Assembly (NCBI GenBank): GCA_026770025.1
Contig: JAMXDE010000005.1
Span: forward strand, 1,612,001-1,676,000
DNA: 64,000 bases
Direction: 5' to 3'
Origin: Craspedostauros australis
Taxonomy: Eukaryota; Bacillariophyta; Bacillariophyceae; Mastogloiales; Achnanthaceae
Positions 10,838-22,925 of this stretch are shown here, in pieces. Below the pieces are notes generated by a model. It saw only the letters and a program-made list of their open reading frames with translations. It did no database searches and had not been told where the DNA came from. Made by a program: the position numbers and the translations under genes. Each line of letters starts with the position of its first letter. Position 1 is the first letter of the stretch.

Positions 10838-13800
10838 ATGTCGCTTTCAACTTTGGGCCAGCAGCTGGCCGTGCTGAATGCTCCGGGACAGAGCGCGGGC
10901 TTCTCCAAATCGTCGTCGAAACGAAACAATGAGGCCGTGGGACGTGGCGTCAACTTCTCCGTCTCCGCGGGTCATGCCGTGTCGCGAAAGTCGCACCTGT
11001 TCAAGCCGTCCATAATCTACGAAGATGCCAAGAAGGCGGCCGATGTCCCGATCGCCACCATCCGCGAGAACTGCGTCGCCGCATTCAAAGAGCTGGCTGC
11101 CATGGATGACATGTTCGCGTCCTACACGGCGGCTTTCTGCAAAACCAGCATGCCGGAGCGCGGAATGCTGACGGCAAGCGAAAATCAGCACCTCGACTCG
11201 CAGATCCAGGAGCTCATCACGCGCCTTTGCACCTACTTGGACTGCGGCAAGGCCATCACACCAGCATGTCTGCATGTCATCGAGTACCTGCTTCGGAAAT
11301 TCGACATCCACCTGCGTCCCCAGCTGGCATCCGACACCATCCTCAACCTCCTGCCGTTCCACGAGGAACCATTCATGCTGCGGTTTCTGCAGCTCGTGGA
11401 TCTTTCCAACACCAACTGGAACTTCCTGCGTCCCTACGCGGCGCCGGGATCTTCCTTTGCCAGGCAGCTCGTTTCCAAGGAGGTGGCGAAGAATAAGGTG
11501 CTCGCTGATCAGCTCTGCAGTTTGGTCACGCGCGTGGCAAAGACCAGCAGGCACGATCGAACCATCTCGTTTGCTGCGGCCGTCCTCGTCGAAGCGGTTG
11601 CAATGCAAACGAAGCAGACAGGATCCATTCACGAACCAACCTGCAAGTCTCTGCTGCGATGGTGTCAGGTGGCAACCAGTCTGCCCGAAAGCGAGGCGCA
11701 TCGCAACTGGGGGTACGTCGTCGCTTCCAGCATAATCGAAAGCAGCGTCCTGGCCTATTCTGCGCGCACTGCGCTGGCCGACAGCATCTTGAACGGCCTC
11801 GTTAACGCCACCGAACGCACCAGGCTCAACGGTATGATGCTCATCCTGTCGGTCCTCTCGCAACGGACTCCTCACGACACCAAAGCCACCATGCTCCCGA
11901 TCATTGGAGCGCTGCCGATGGGAGTCACCATGGAGCAGCAAACTTTCCTCAAGGTGCTCAAGGTCCAGGATGTCACCTACCTTCTGGGATACATCTTTGC
12001 GGAGGAGGGGGCCGTAACCACTGGGAGGCTGGTGGCAAGCTTTTCCGTCCTGGCCTGGGGCCTGCTCATGGAATCGCAAGAAGCATCCGCGCGGGAGCTC
12101 ATGAAGACCTTCCTCCTTGGTCTGCTGGAAGAGAGGGACTTGTCTCCCGTTTGGAAGCAGGATCAGGGCAAGATGCTGGCATCCTTCGTGGCCCACGTCC
12201 TCTCGTACTGCAAGAAGCAAACCGATCCGACGGCAACCAATTTCGGCAGGGAGACGGAAAGCATATTGACCAGCGCGCAGAAGCTGGACGCGCACGGCTA
12301 CGACCTGGGACTGGCATACGCATTGAAGGTTTCGAATGATTCTCAGCGGTCCAACATCGCAACGTGGGTGGGTATCGCGACGCCGAAAGCCTCGACCTCC
12401 GAAGATCGGTGGACGGATCTTCTCCCACCGCGGATAGCACTCGATCATGCCGATGCTGACGTCAGAGCTTCGGCTGTAGAACGCTTGATGAAGGATCGCA
12501 AAGAGAGATCGGAGGACGAGGGGGAAACTCTGTTAGATGCCTTGCTGCGTCGATTCAGCGTCGAAGACACGCCACGTGTCGCGCTCACAGTCGGAAAAGC
12601 TGTGCAGAGTCTCCTGAGCGACCCCGGTGTATACACCAAGGAAAATTCATCGACGGTGCTCGAGTCGTACTTTCGATGGATGGAAACACCATCCAATGTC
12701 ACTGCGGAGGTGATCGAACTTGCATTCCTGCTCCTCACGCGCACGCTTCCAACGAAGCCGTTCACGATTGATGACAGCCTTGCCTTCAGCCAGATTGTTG
12801 CGCTCGCTGCTAATTTGGACGGACCCAATCGTGATCAAGCCGCAGCTGCGCTTTGCCAATGCGCAGGAAGCACAACCAGCATCACCAAGGTCACGAAAGC
12901 ACGACTGTTCCTTTCATCGGAACTCGTCCTCGGCGCCTTTCGTGCAAGAGATGACACCATCCTGCAAGGAGCCATAGAACAGTACAGCTACCACAAGTGC
13001 CTTCATGCCACCCTCACCTCCTTCATCGAATGCTTCAAGGACCAGTCCATGCAGGATGCAGTTGGTGCTGGCGAGATGCCAAGCCACGCCGAGAATGCAA
13101 TCCAATTCTGCCTCGATGCTCTTCGATTTGCCTCCATCAACAAGCGCAGCATTAGCAAGAAGCACGATCCCAACACCCAACAATATCGAGAGCACGTCAA
13201 GGAATGTCTCGCACTCGCATCGACGCAGTGCTCGCTGTCAGGGCCTGGACTGATCTCTCTGCTGCACGCTCTTGGGTCGACATCACCAGAAGACTTTGAT
13301 TCCATGATCGCACCGATGCTCAAAAGCCTCTGCAGCACCATGAAGGACTCGGCAGGCGGGTCCGTCGCTTTGTACGCGACAGTAATGGAGGCCACTCTGT
13401 CTTCAGACTCGCCAGAAGCCGTGCAGAACCTTCTCTCCCTCGTCGAAACTTCGATCTCAAAGGAATCCGCGCAGGGCGCCGAGTACGCAATCGTCCCCAC
13501 TCTTGCGCTGACGATACACACCCACGAGACCGTGCGGGCCAAAGCAATCACCATCCTCAAATCCGTCGCTTTCCGGATTTCCAAAGGAACAACCGCGTCG
13601 CAGTTCAAGTCGCTGACGACTTTCCTGTCCCATCTGTGCACCGACGAGAACACGATCATCCTCGGTGGCATGGATGGCATCTACAGTGCCTTTACGGGTG
13701 CAGTCAGCAAGACAGGCCAACCGGAAAAGCTCCAGAAATTGCTGGGGGCGTTGTGCGTCTACGCAAGCGCTGCCTATGGCGGAGCCTCACTGACCAATGC

Positions 13801-16800
13801 CAGCAAGGCCTTCCACCACAGCTGGCTTGCCAACAGAGTGCCAGCCGGCGGGTCGCTTGCCGCGGCCACCGTGCTGCGCATGATGGAAATGGCAGGCGAA
13901 GACTCCATCCCTCTCAACATGCGATGGAAGCATGCAGGTTCACCCATCTTCAACGGCCTCACGAGCAGGAAGATCGATTCTCGCGAATCCAAGCCTGCGG
14001 ATGGTCTCATCTATGCCATCACGCGCATGCTTGGCGGATTCCTCGCACCTGCCGACGAATCCACAGGTCCATCGCAAAAGCTCACCATCACGACAGGACC
14101 ATCGTCCAACGGCAGGAGATCCCGGTCGTACTCCGTGGACAAGAACGAACGCGGTCAATTCATCCAACCGTACCCCAAGGACATGCTGAAAGCATTCTGC
14201 GGCATCCTGAAGGATAGCACTGCTTCGACCATGGTATCACTGTTCCAAGCCTCCATCTACCGAGTCGTTCTCGGAAGCTCGCAATGGGGACGCACCATCT
14301 TCCATGGTTTGCCCACATCATCTCGCAAGGAAATTGTGACAGCGTTGATCGTCAAGGGCGCGGATAACATCACGACGGAGTGCGAAAATGCGCTCTTCAC
14401 CCTTCCACTCACCACGGCAGATCTGGCGTCGTTGATTCAAGGATTCATCAAAACATCCAAGGACACCACCCAGATCTCGTTGCTGTCGGACTACGTGTTC
14501 ACGAAGGCCTCCGAGCTGACAGCATCCAAGGACATCTCCAAATTGCTGTCTGTCATGTTTGCAGGCCTCATGAGAGTCACGGCGTATGCAGTTCAAACGA
14601 ATGGCAATACTTCGAATCAGGATCATGATTTTGCCTGTCAGTCCATCATCGCAGCATTGGCTGCAGTCTACCAACACATGGAGCGCAAGAAGGACAACCC
14701 GGGGCAGGAAATGAAGGAGCTGGACGATCACCAGGACTTCGCATCGTGGATGGAACGCATCGTCGTTCTTTTGGGTGGATCGGCGCCAAAGGTTCAGGCG
14801 CTGTCCCTGTCTCGATCGAGATTGACCCTCATCAGGCTTATGGCTTCCATGTCCATCATCCATCCAAAACCCGTCAGTCAGTTCGTCATGCCAGCGCTTC
14901 TTGCGAACGTCAAGACGGAAGTCTCTGGAGGGTTCGTCTCGGCAGCCCAATTCCGAGTCATCATGCCGCATGTCTTCCGACTTGCGAAGACGCAGAATCT
15001 TTCGATCCCGCTGCAATTCAAAGCCTTCGTGGATCTCGTGGAACGATCAACGGAGGGTGGCCGCATGCGACGCAAGGTGTACAAGGCATTCGTTGAGGGC
15101 ATGAAGTCGCCCGCAGGCATCGAAGATTTCTCTCCTGTCGGTGGCGTCATCGCCACCTTGCTTGCCGTCAGCGGAACATCAGGCGAAGCGACAGAAGCAT
15201 GGGGCAACGACGGCGAGAAGATGTCCATCATCGAAGTTGCGGTCAAGATCATGAGACTTTGCAATCCCAAGACGCAAGTCAATGCTGCGGTCTGGATCGC
15301 GGCCAGCGTTCGCAAGATCTTGACCGCGCTGTCAGGGGACTCCATGGTGGAAGATGAGGCATCACGTTTCTCCACGGATGACATCCGCATGCTGGTGGCC
15401 GAGCATCGCGGGTCGGGCTTGGAAACATCCAGCACACAAGCCGAAAAGAAGACTGATCTGTTGAAATTCTGCAACGACGCCATCCTCGTCGTTAGCGAGG
15501 CACTGATGGCCGACAACTTCGCAGCGCACATCAATGCATCGACGGGAGACGAATCGTCGAACTCGTTGGAGCTGTGGCAGGATCTGCTTCTGCTGCAGTC
15601 AATGCCTATCCCAACCATCGATGGTGTGGACACGGGATTCATCAAAGAAACGATGACGGAAACAGTCAAGGAGAGCCACGAATATCTCCAGAGCTACTTG
15701 CCGTTGCCAGTCTTCCTCGCTGCCACCACCACCCTCATCAACGAAGGAGAGACCAGCGGAATCCGCTCACGAGCACTGAAGCTGCTGGCAAGCCGCGCGG
15801 AGAATGTGGAAGCCAACAGCGCGGAAGCCGCGTTGTTCTCCGATCTGTTCCCGCTGCTTGTGAGCTTGCTCAACGTGAATGCCTCCAAGGAACCTGGACA
15901 GTACTTGGTGCAACAATCCGCGTTGAATGCACTCGAAACCATGGTGAGGGTGTTCGGACTGCCCAGCATCAGCAACACGAAGAGCAAACGTGCCGTTTCA
16001 ATGTCTACGTTGGAGTCAGCTCTCAAGGCGAGCTCAAGTCTTTCCCTGCATCTCAGCTACGGATTTGAAGACATGACGTCCCCAGATGCGCTGGCCAAGG
16101 CGGCGGGGCCAATGGCCCTCAAGCTTGAGCGGTTGAGCGGCCTCGTACGTGCATCCCACGCATGCTGCGCCATGCTTGTACGTGCATGCGGAGCGCGCAG
16201 CCTGCCTTTCCTGGGAACTATGATGGAATCATTCATCAAGACCCTTTCCATCGCGCACGAACTGTTCCCATCCAATGCAGCAGTAGCAAACAGCATGAGC
16301 GATGACGACGATGAAGATGATTTGAACGATCTGCGACAACAGCTCCGCGTCTTCCAGGTGTCGACGGTGCAGACGTTGGATGATCTCATCCAGACTATCC
16401 CCCAGTTCGTTTCGGCCTACATTGAGGCGTTGCTGTCTGATACTGTGCTCTGTTCGAAGACCCTGCAGATCGATGGAAGAAAAGATGGTGAGATCATGGT
16501 CCACGAAGCCATGAAGTCTATGGAGGAGACGTTCGCATCGAAGATTCCAGCACGGCAGCTGATTTCCCGCCTTGCTGTTGTCATGACACAGTGCGAGAAT
16601 GTGAACGGCATGGTTGCGCTGTTATCGATCCTTCGCAAGTCCGTCGAAAAGGCTTCAGGTTCGGAGACGGTGTCGCTGAGCCAATTTGTCGTCTCAACAT
16701 GCCTGCATGTCTTTGAAAATTCGCCGAACAGCAGCGACGACACGGACGATGATGAAGAGGCCGGTGATCTTGATGCCAACGGTATGGCCAACCAGGTTCT

Positions 16801-17962
16801 CCTGACGATGATAATGAAGCTCTCCGAAGTCCAGTTGCGGCCCGTGTTCATGAAGCTGCGAGATTGGCGCGGCGATTTCAACAAGGAGAATCCCAACGAG
16901 AATGCCCACAAACGGTTGGCGTTCTGGAGCCTGTGCTCTCTGCTCGGTGAAGAATTGAAGTCGATCTTCCTGCCGTGCTTGGGCACTGTCTTCAACGACG
17001 CTGTGGATGAATTGGTAAGTTCGATGCACAGCTACGTACGAATACTGTGGTGATGCTACGGTACCATTGCACAATGTCATGCGATACCATGAGCTGAAAT
17101 CTCATGTGGTGGTGGTGGCGGCAGCGGTAGCAGCAGCAACAGTTGATGGTGGTGCCTACCCACACCATACATGCTGGACAGTCACTGCAAGATGATTCGA
17201 TGACTAACAAAGATCGATCCATCGCTCGTTGCTATTGGCGGTGTTGCGAAAATTGCACGACTACCTACACATTGCACACTTGCTGCGGCGAAAACTCTGA
17301 TAATATGTGCCTGAATCCAGTCCTATGCCGTGACACAGCTCTGCTCTGTGACTGGTAAGAAGCTCTCGGAGGGAAAGAAGAAGCGCAAGATGGCCACCGG
17401 CTCGTCGGGTCGAACGAACGGACAAGGGCAGCCGGTGGGCATCCTGAAGCCTTTGCTGCGCTGCATGGAAGTTTCATTGGAGGCAGATGCGCGCGCAGGA
17501 GGAGAATGGATTCGTGCCGACAACTCCCAGCGCTACAATCTGTTGCTCGAGCCTCTTTGTCGTTTGTTGCAGAGCGAATTTTCCAACACCAACAACAGTC
17601 CAAGCGATAAGTTTGCATCGATTGTGGAAGGCAAGGGATCCAGCGACGGCAACGTCGTGGGGACAATCGTCGCGTTGGCCTCTGCGGCCGGCGACGAACA
17701 GCTTTGGAAGCCGCTGAATCATTCCGTACTCCAAGCCGCGTCGCACGAGGACCGATCGGACGTCCGCAGAGCTGGAGTATCGTGTCTGCTGGAGCTCGTG
17801 AGGACGTTAGGCGAGGAGTACATGGTGCTGTTGCCCGAGTGCCTCCCTGTTCTATCAGAACTGTTGGAGGACGACGACGAAAGAATATCCGGTGCGGCGA
17901 GGGACTGTATCGAGCTGAGCGAAGAGCTCCTTGGCGAGAGTCTGGAAGACAGCCTGCGATAG
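10838..17962 (+). CDS. UTP10: UTP10/HEATR1-like U3 snoRNP component, two exons
   Basis: Very large HEAT-repeat protein of the small-subunit processome, needed for 18S rRNA maturation and Pol I transcription in the nucleolus. The predicted length is 2,266 residues, close to the family norm (about 1,800-2,150) but somewhat long. Start chosen: ATG at 10838 (MSLSTLGQQLAVLNAP), which matches the family N-terminus; the frame runs upstream only from a GTG. Helical HEAT-type repeats fill the chain. The BP28CT-like region contains LRPVFMKLRDWRGDF and RLAFWSLCSLLGEELKSIF. Exon 1 ends at 17014 (donor GTAAGT, phase 0). Exon 2 is 17339-17962 (acceptor ACACAG, same phase; an alternative acceptor at 17320 is also in phase). 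It contains VLLPECLPVLSELLEDDDE, the typical UTP10 ending. The acidic stretches near 16300 and 16740 are low-complexity loops. Confidence 0.92.
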
Positions 17963-19490
17963 GTGTGCTATAATCGTAGCACTTTGCAGAAGTTTGGATG
18001 AGAATAGAGCAAAGAGCGGACGCTGATGGATACTATATCAACCGTTGCAAATAATACTATAGCGGCTAGAAAGCAACGATTGTTCAGACACGCTCGTCAC
18101 AGATCGGTGAGAATCTTTGTTGAGTACGATGTGTAGCAACAGAGTATCGGTGGAACAATCGGTACGGTCCTTCTGCCCCACTGCCCTGATGCCTGGAATC
18201 GTGATGTGATGATCTCTCAGACGGCGTCATTGGTGGTGTCGCTGTCTGCTTGAGGAGATGTGAATATTATCGCTGGTTGGAGATTGTTCATGCATGACGT
18301 GTACGGAGACTCTTGTTTCAATCGTCCAGGCGACTCTCCGATGCGTCATCATGTTGTGCAATCCGAACGAACCGATGATGGAATGGCTGAATCCTCACCA
18401 TTCAATCCACCAGTCACTACCAAAGCTCCCACCGACAAGAGCCTTCTTTGGATGGACGGTTGCTTCAATGGATGAGTGGATGAGTGGGTTGGTGGGTTGG
18501 CAGTGGGAAAGCGGGGAAGAGCGAAGGTGGGAAACAAGGAAGGAACAAGAGGCATCGTCATCAGCGAAGGATGCGACGCTGCTCGTAGATACACACTGAC
18601 AAACGAGCTTTCTCTCTCTGTGTGTGTCTGTCTGTCTGCTCTGTCACGTTTGGAACAATTACATTTGACTCCAACCCACCATCACCAGCCGGAAATATTG
18701 AGTTCCGTGCACACCTAACGGTCGCCGACTCTTGTTGCCATCATTCTTTCGCGTGACTTGTGGTGTGATGTGTTTTTGTGTTGTGGTTCCGTGTTCGTCT
18801 TTTCGTGTTTTTGTGTTTTCTTTCGGTGAACAACATGATTCGATTCCTTCGACTCGAGCCGATTCTTGTTTGTTCTTGTCCCACGACGAAAAAGTGGCTC
18901 TCATGATTGCCGGCGGGCGTGTTTCCCGACAAAAAGGTCAGATCAACGCTCCCATCGTGTGAATGGCGTGACAATTAACAATATGATTATATTCAGGTAC
19001 GTTTACCGTTATTATTCGATCCGTTAACTTGGTCCAGCCAAGCGCCTTTTGCCAAGAACAAAATAATAGCCGCTGCCATAACACGATCATGTGCTACCCG
19101 TTGGATTGGAAAAAACAAGCCTCATTTTGCGTCGGTGTGAGAGTCGGCCAAAGAGGTGCTCACCTTTTGTGCACCACCGAGCCAATTTTGCAAGTCCAAG
19201 ATCCCAAGGCAAAAAAGCAGGAAGCCGGCAAACACATCAAGGCGTCGGTCGAGCCTCCATCCTTCCTTCCACAACATCGCATTGAGCACATCCTGAACAC
19301 CACCAAAGACAACAGCCACAGCAACATCATCACGTAGCAGCCATAAACTCAATCCATCGGGGCATCATCATCATCGTCATCATCGGTATCTGCATCAACG
19401 TCAACGTCGTATGACCAACGAACATCTACAGCAACAGCAACACAAACATCAAACACCAGTCACATAATCACGACCACGATCACAGGAATC
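17963..19490. other. Intergenic region and 5' UTR, no gene seen
   Basis: About 1.5 kb between two plus-strand genes. The last 450 bp (19050-19490) are rich in CA, AAC and ATCATC words and look like a long 5' UTR for the zinc-finger gene. No coding region or RNA gene was recognised. Confidence 0.45.
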
Positions 19491-21170
19491 ATGTACTCCG
19501 TTGAACACAGCAAGACTTCCGAAGGTGCACCATCGCAAAACGCTGGGCCCAACAAGCCAGCAGCAGGCGATCTCGGCGCTGCTCGTCACATCGCTCAAGT
19601 GGCGACGGAAAAACGATTCGAGCAGAATCGCGGTGATATTGAGGACTGGGACTCATCAAGGGATGGATCTCATCCCAACTCGCCACTCAATTCGGTCACA
19701 GGGAAGCGCAAGTCGTCGGAGTGTGACCGCCAACCAGAGTCGCCTGGTGATGACCTTCATGATCACACCAGCTGGCGTCGCGAAAAGCACTTCCGTGCCG
19801 ATCCGATGGACATGGACTCGCCGGCATCGTATCCAAAGGATGTCATGGTGTCCGAGGACGCCGCGCAGGCATACGCTCGCAGCGCTCACGGTGTCTACCA
19901 GGAACCACCTGTGCACACCGCGAGCATCTCGACACCAGTGCTGACTCACGAAAGCGAGAGACACGCATACGACCACCCATCCTTCCGTCCCAGCTTCTTC
20001 CCAGGAACCGCCAACGTGCAGGAGCACAGTCCGGCTCACGGAACAACCTCAACAGGTGGACACTCCCACGGCCAGAGTCACGGACATTTTAGCTTCAACC
20101 CACATCCCAGCCAGGCGCAAAGCAACTCCGGCAGCCCATACCAGACCCACACCCCACCACGCCAGCCTCACCACTTTTCTCCGGAGATGTCGACGCCGCC
20201 GCGGTACGGACCACCACCGGTCCAGCCCGACTCCTACGGTCGCCGTCGTTGGGCATGCGACTACTGCAGCGTCGCCACTTTCTCGAGCTACGAGGAAGCC
20301 TGCGCTCACGAGGAAGCGTGCGCGCGTCGCAATCAGGACCAATTCGCCGGACGATCGCATGCAACCCAGCCACATGTCCTCCCGTACGAGAACGCACACC
20401 ACGGCGGCAGCGGCCTCGGCGCACTCTACCATGCCACGCAGGAGGTGAACGGACCGCCAATGCCACACCGAAAGCCAATGTGGGGAACTCACCGAGGACC
20501 AACCATGCCGCATCTGCCACCACCGCACCCACATCACGGACACCTGGGACACGTCGCGCCACGCGCGTATCACTCCCCACAGGGCCGCTTCCATCACCCA
20601 TACGCAGGCTTCGACGGTCGTGAGGGACCCATGGCGGGCCGCAACATGGACCCCTTCCAGAAGGACCAGAAGCGAATGCTCCTCGCCATGCCAACCGACA
20701 GCGACAGCTTGTCTGACCGTCAGTGCTTCGTGCGCTCGGAGATGGTGGAGATCTTCGCAGCGACCGACAAGGACGTCGCCGCTCGGCACTCCAAGGGCGC
20801 CCAGAAGCTCGTCCTGGGACAGGTCGGCATCCGCTGCGTCCACTGCTCCCACCTCCGACCACGCGATCGCGCCGAACGGGCCGTCTGCTACCCATCGTCG
20901 ATCAGCCGCATCTACCAGACGGTCGCCGACATGCAGCGATTCCACTTCGAGCAGTGCCGCGAGATCCCCAACGAGATCCGCAAGATCTACAAATCGCTGA
21001 AGACGACGCGACCGCGCGGAGTTGGTTCGCCGCAGACCTACTGGATGCAGAGCGCCAAGATGCTGGATCTCGTGGATACCGACGCCGGTATCCGATTCGG
21101 CGGCGACGTGAAGAAGGAGTCGAAACCCAAGACCAACGAGACCGGGGTCCCAACGCCAGCCACATCCTAA
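19491..21170 (+). CDS. Zinc-finger protein with a conserved diatom-type domain of unknown function
   Basis: Single-exon protein of 559 residues. Residues 1-240 are disordered, rich in Ser, His, Pro and Gly. A first zinc-binding module lies near 254-277 (WACDYC...CAHEEAC; ligands probably C256, C259, H273, C277). A His/Pro-rich linker follows. The C-terminal domain, about 393-540, begins LLAMPTDSDSLSDRQCFVRSEMVEIF. It continues with a LGQVGIRCVHC block (C449, C452), then CYPSSISRIYQTVADM, a HFEQC motif and YWMQSAKMLDLVDTD. From memory, this domain recurs in many uncharacterised proteins of diatoms and related stramenopiles, often next to similar C2HC-like fingers. Its function is unknown; nucleic-acid binding is plausible. 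Long antisense open frames here are shadows of the GC-rich coding bias. Confidence 0.85.
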   Translation: MYSVEHSKTSEGAPSQNAGPNKPAAGDLGAARHIAQVATEKRFEQNRGDIEDWDSSRDGSHPNSPLNSVTGKRKSSECDRQPESPGDDLHDHTSWRREKHFRADPMDMDSPASYPKDVMVSEDAAQAYARSAHGVYQEPPVHTASISTPVLTHESERHAYDHPSFRPSFFPGTANVQEHSPAHGTTSTGGHSHGQSHGHFSFNPHPSQAQSNSGSPYQTHTPPRQPHHFSPEMSTPPRYGPPPVQPDSYGRRRWACDYCSVATFSSYEEACAHEEACARRNQDQFAGRSHATQPHVLPYENAHHGGSGLGALYHATQEVNGPPMPHRKPMWGTHRGPTMPHLPPPHPHHGHLGHVAPRAYHSPQGRFHHPYAGFDGREGPMAGRNMDPFQKDQKRMLLAMPTDSDSLSDRQCFVRSEMVEIFAATDKDVAARHSKGAQKLVLGQVGIRCVHCSHLRPRDRAERAVCYPSSISRIYQTVADMQRFHFEQCREIPNEIRKIYKSLKTTRPRGVGSPQTYWMQSAKMLDLVDTDAGIRFGGDVKKESKPKTNETGVPTPATS

Positions 21171-21722
21171 AAGCGAGACATGGGATACTCTGCTCAATGC
21201 TCTACTCAAGCAGGCAACCGAGCATGGCCAACAAGGGAGCAAGGGCGCGAACGACAATACGATTCCATTTGTCAATAAAACAAGGGGGTTTTACCACGAC
21301 AACGACTTGTCAACACAAGAAACGCAACAACCAAGGAAGGGACTTACACAAGCACAGCACAATAACAACAACAACACCAACCAAACGAAAGGATGTGCAG
21401 CGAGGCTGTGCATCATCATCGAAAAACCACATGTAAAATTAGTAGTTATCGAAATACAAACGAACCCTTGCGATGTTTTGTGGTTATTAGTGGCAGCGAC
21501 TTGCCAATGTCCGTCATGCCATGGTGTGGTACGGTGCAGTGCAGCGCTGGGCTTTGTGCAGAGTGAACCTGAGAGTGATCGCAGTAAAGTAGAGTAAAAG
21601 CATGAGGGTATGGTAGAATAATGAGGGTATGGTAGACTAATGAGATTGTACTGTGTTTCAATTGTTTGGAACGGCGCCTGCTATCGGCAAAAAAGGCCAG
21701 AGTGGAGGATTCGATCCGATTC
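21171..21722. other. Intergenic region, no gene seen
   Basis: Between the 3' end of the zinc-finger gene (+) and the 3' UTR of selenoprotein H (-). It holds an AAC-rich tract (21362-21390) and a tandem-like pair of ATGAGGGTATGGTAGA words (21602-21636), preceded by GTAGAGTA at about 21589. No gene recognised. Confidence 0.45.
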
Positions 21723-21801
21723 AATAACCTTGTCAGCTGCGAATGGGGGCAAGTCTTCACATAGAACTTTCCCACCACACGTCGCGTCATTCAGGCTTAT
21801 T
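21723..21801 (-). promoter_or_regulatory. Candidate SECIS element (type II-like) in the SelH 3' UTR
   Basis: Read on the minus strand, about 265 nt after the SelH stop. Helix I is AATAA-G-CCT (21801-21793) pairing with AGGTTATT (21730-21723), with one bulged G. The SECIS quartet is ATGA (21790-21787) opposite TGA (21735-21733). Helix II is GCGACGTGTGGTGGG with CCCCCATTCGCAGC, with mismatches. The conserved unpaired AA is AAA at 21770-21768, followed by a small extra hairpin (AAGTTCT with AGACTT), as in type II SECIS. The quartet-to-AA distance of 16 nt is longer than usual (about 11-13), which is the main weakness. Its job would be to recruit SBP2 so that UGA at 22540 is read as selenocysteine. 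Confidence 0.6.
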
Positions 21802-22066
21802 CAATCCGATCCGATTCGAGTAGATTCTCTCTCCTCTCTCTGTCTCGTTGCTGGTTACGATCTATAACCAGTAAGAATCTGAGAGCCGTTTGTTCGTTGT
21901 TCAAATGGAAGAGGTATAGTACTACGAGGTAGTATGGTACAGATAGAGTGTAGAGAACAGTCGCTGTTGGCGTTACTGCCACTCAAAGATGTGGCAATAT
22001 GATCAAGGCTGTGCATCGCACGGACAGCGGAAGCAACGTGCACTCTGCGGAGAGACCTGCGCGCAT

Positions 22067-22837
22067 CTACGCGGAAGCCTCGATGGCGTCAATCACTTGC
22101 TGGTTGACATCATCCATATCCAATGCCTTGAGCGGAGGGAATGGGCGCTTGAGGCCGAGCAGCTCGATGACGGGTTCCTCCACGCCGCTGACACGGACGA
22201 CAAAGTTGCCTCTCCCAGGCTTCGATGTTGGTGAGTGCAGATAAAGGTAGCGTGGGGAATAATAATGGAGTATTGTAGAATAGCATGAGAAACAGACCAA
22301 CAGGTTTGTGCGCGCGTGGTGAGAGCTTGCTGCTTCGTCGACAAAGCACAGGTGATTCATGGAGGCAAACATTGCCACGCGCACACGATCGCAAGCCAAC
22401 ATAGAGTACGACCCAGAGCAAAGTACTCCAGAGAGTACTCTATCCACATTCTGGCTCACCTTCTCAGGATTGACCTCCACAGAGGCCATGGTCCCGACAG
22501 CCTTGACAATCTTGTTTGCCCGTGTCTTGAATGCGGATCATTGCTTGCACGCTTCGATGGTGACAACGATCGAGGAGCCAGCCTTGCTTTGCTTCTTGGA
22601 AGCGGAGCTCTTGGTCTCGGTGGTGGCGGTGGTCGTGGCAGTGGTTGTCTTCTTTGTCGTCTTTGATGGCGCTGCCGCCTTCTTGCCTGCCGATTTCTTG
22701 GTGGCCACGGCCGCCTTCTTGGTCTTCTTGCTTGGTGGAGGAGCTGTCGTTTCTGCTGCTGCTGCTGCTGGCTCTTCATCCTCCGCGGCTCGCTTGCTCA
22801 GCCTTGCGCTTCGTCTGGTGACCCTTGTTTCGACCAT
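22067..22837 (-). CDS. SELENOH: Selenoprotein H with in-frame UGA (selenocysteine), two exons
   Basis: Predicted 176-residue selenoprotein; an ordinary gene caller would stop at the UGA. Exon 1 is 22837-22460 and exon 2 is 22219-22067, joined in phase 0 (donor GTGAGC, acceptor ATCGAAG; 240-bp intron). Residues 1-85 are a Lys/Ala/Thr-rich basic tail (TRRSARLSKRAAEDEE, SKKTKKAAVATKKSAG), fitting the nucleolar DNA-binding tail of SelH. Then SIVVTIEACKQ is followed by UGA (22540-22538) and, in the same frame, SAFKTRANKIVKAV and VEVNPEK. This makes the CxxU redox motif C97-K-Q-U100. Exon 2 continues PGRGNFVVRVSGVEEPVIEL and ends LDMDDVNQQVIDAIEASA, matching the thioredoxin-like SelH C-terminus. 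Translation past UGA needs the SECIS candidate at 21723-21801. The minus-strand start is divergent from the P450 gene. Confidence 0.88.
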
Positions 22838-22888
22838 GGTTGCTCTGTTCTTGCTCTTGTTCTTCGACTAAGATTCGACAAGGAAAAG

Positions 22889-22925
22889 TATGAGTGTGAG
22901 TATGAGTATGAGTATGAGTGTGAGC
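22889..22925. repeat. TATGAG/TGTGAG microsatellite
   Basis: Six units of a 6-bp repeat (GTATGA/GTGTGA) lie about 50 bp upstream of the SelH start codon, in its presumed 5' UTR. Copy number is probably variable. Confidence 0.85.

Noticed and set aside
10847-12448. 533-codon antisense open frame under UTP10
   Set aside because: No domain, composition rich in Arg/Gly/Val as expected from the reverse of codon-biased sequence; the sense frame is a clear family match.
20049-21275. 408-codon antisense open frame under the zinc-finger gene
   Set aside because: Shadow of a GC-biased coding strand; the sense strand carries a conserved domain.
21851-21871. Hairpin CTGGTTA...TAACCAG as the SelH SECIS
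   Set aside because: Stable stem but it lacks the quartet and unpaired AA; the element at 21723-21801 has both.
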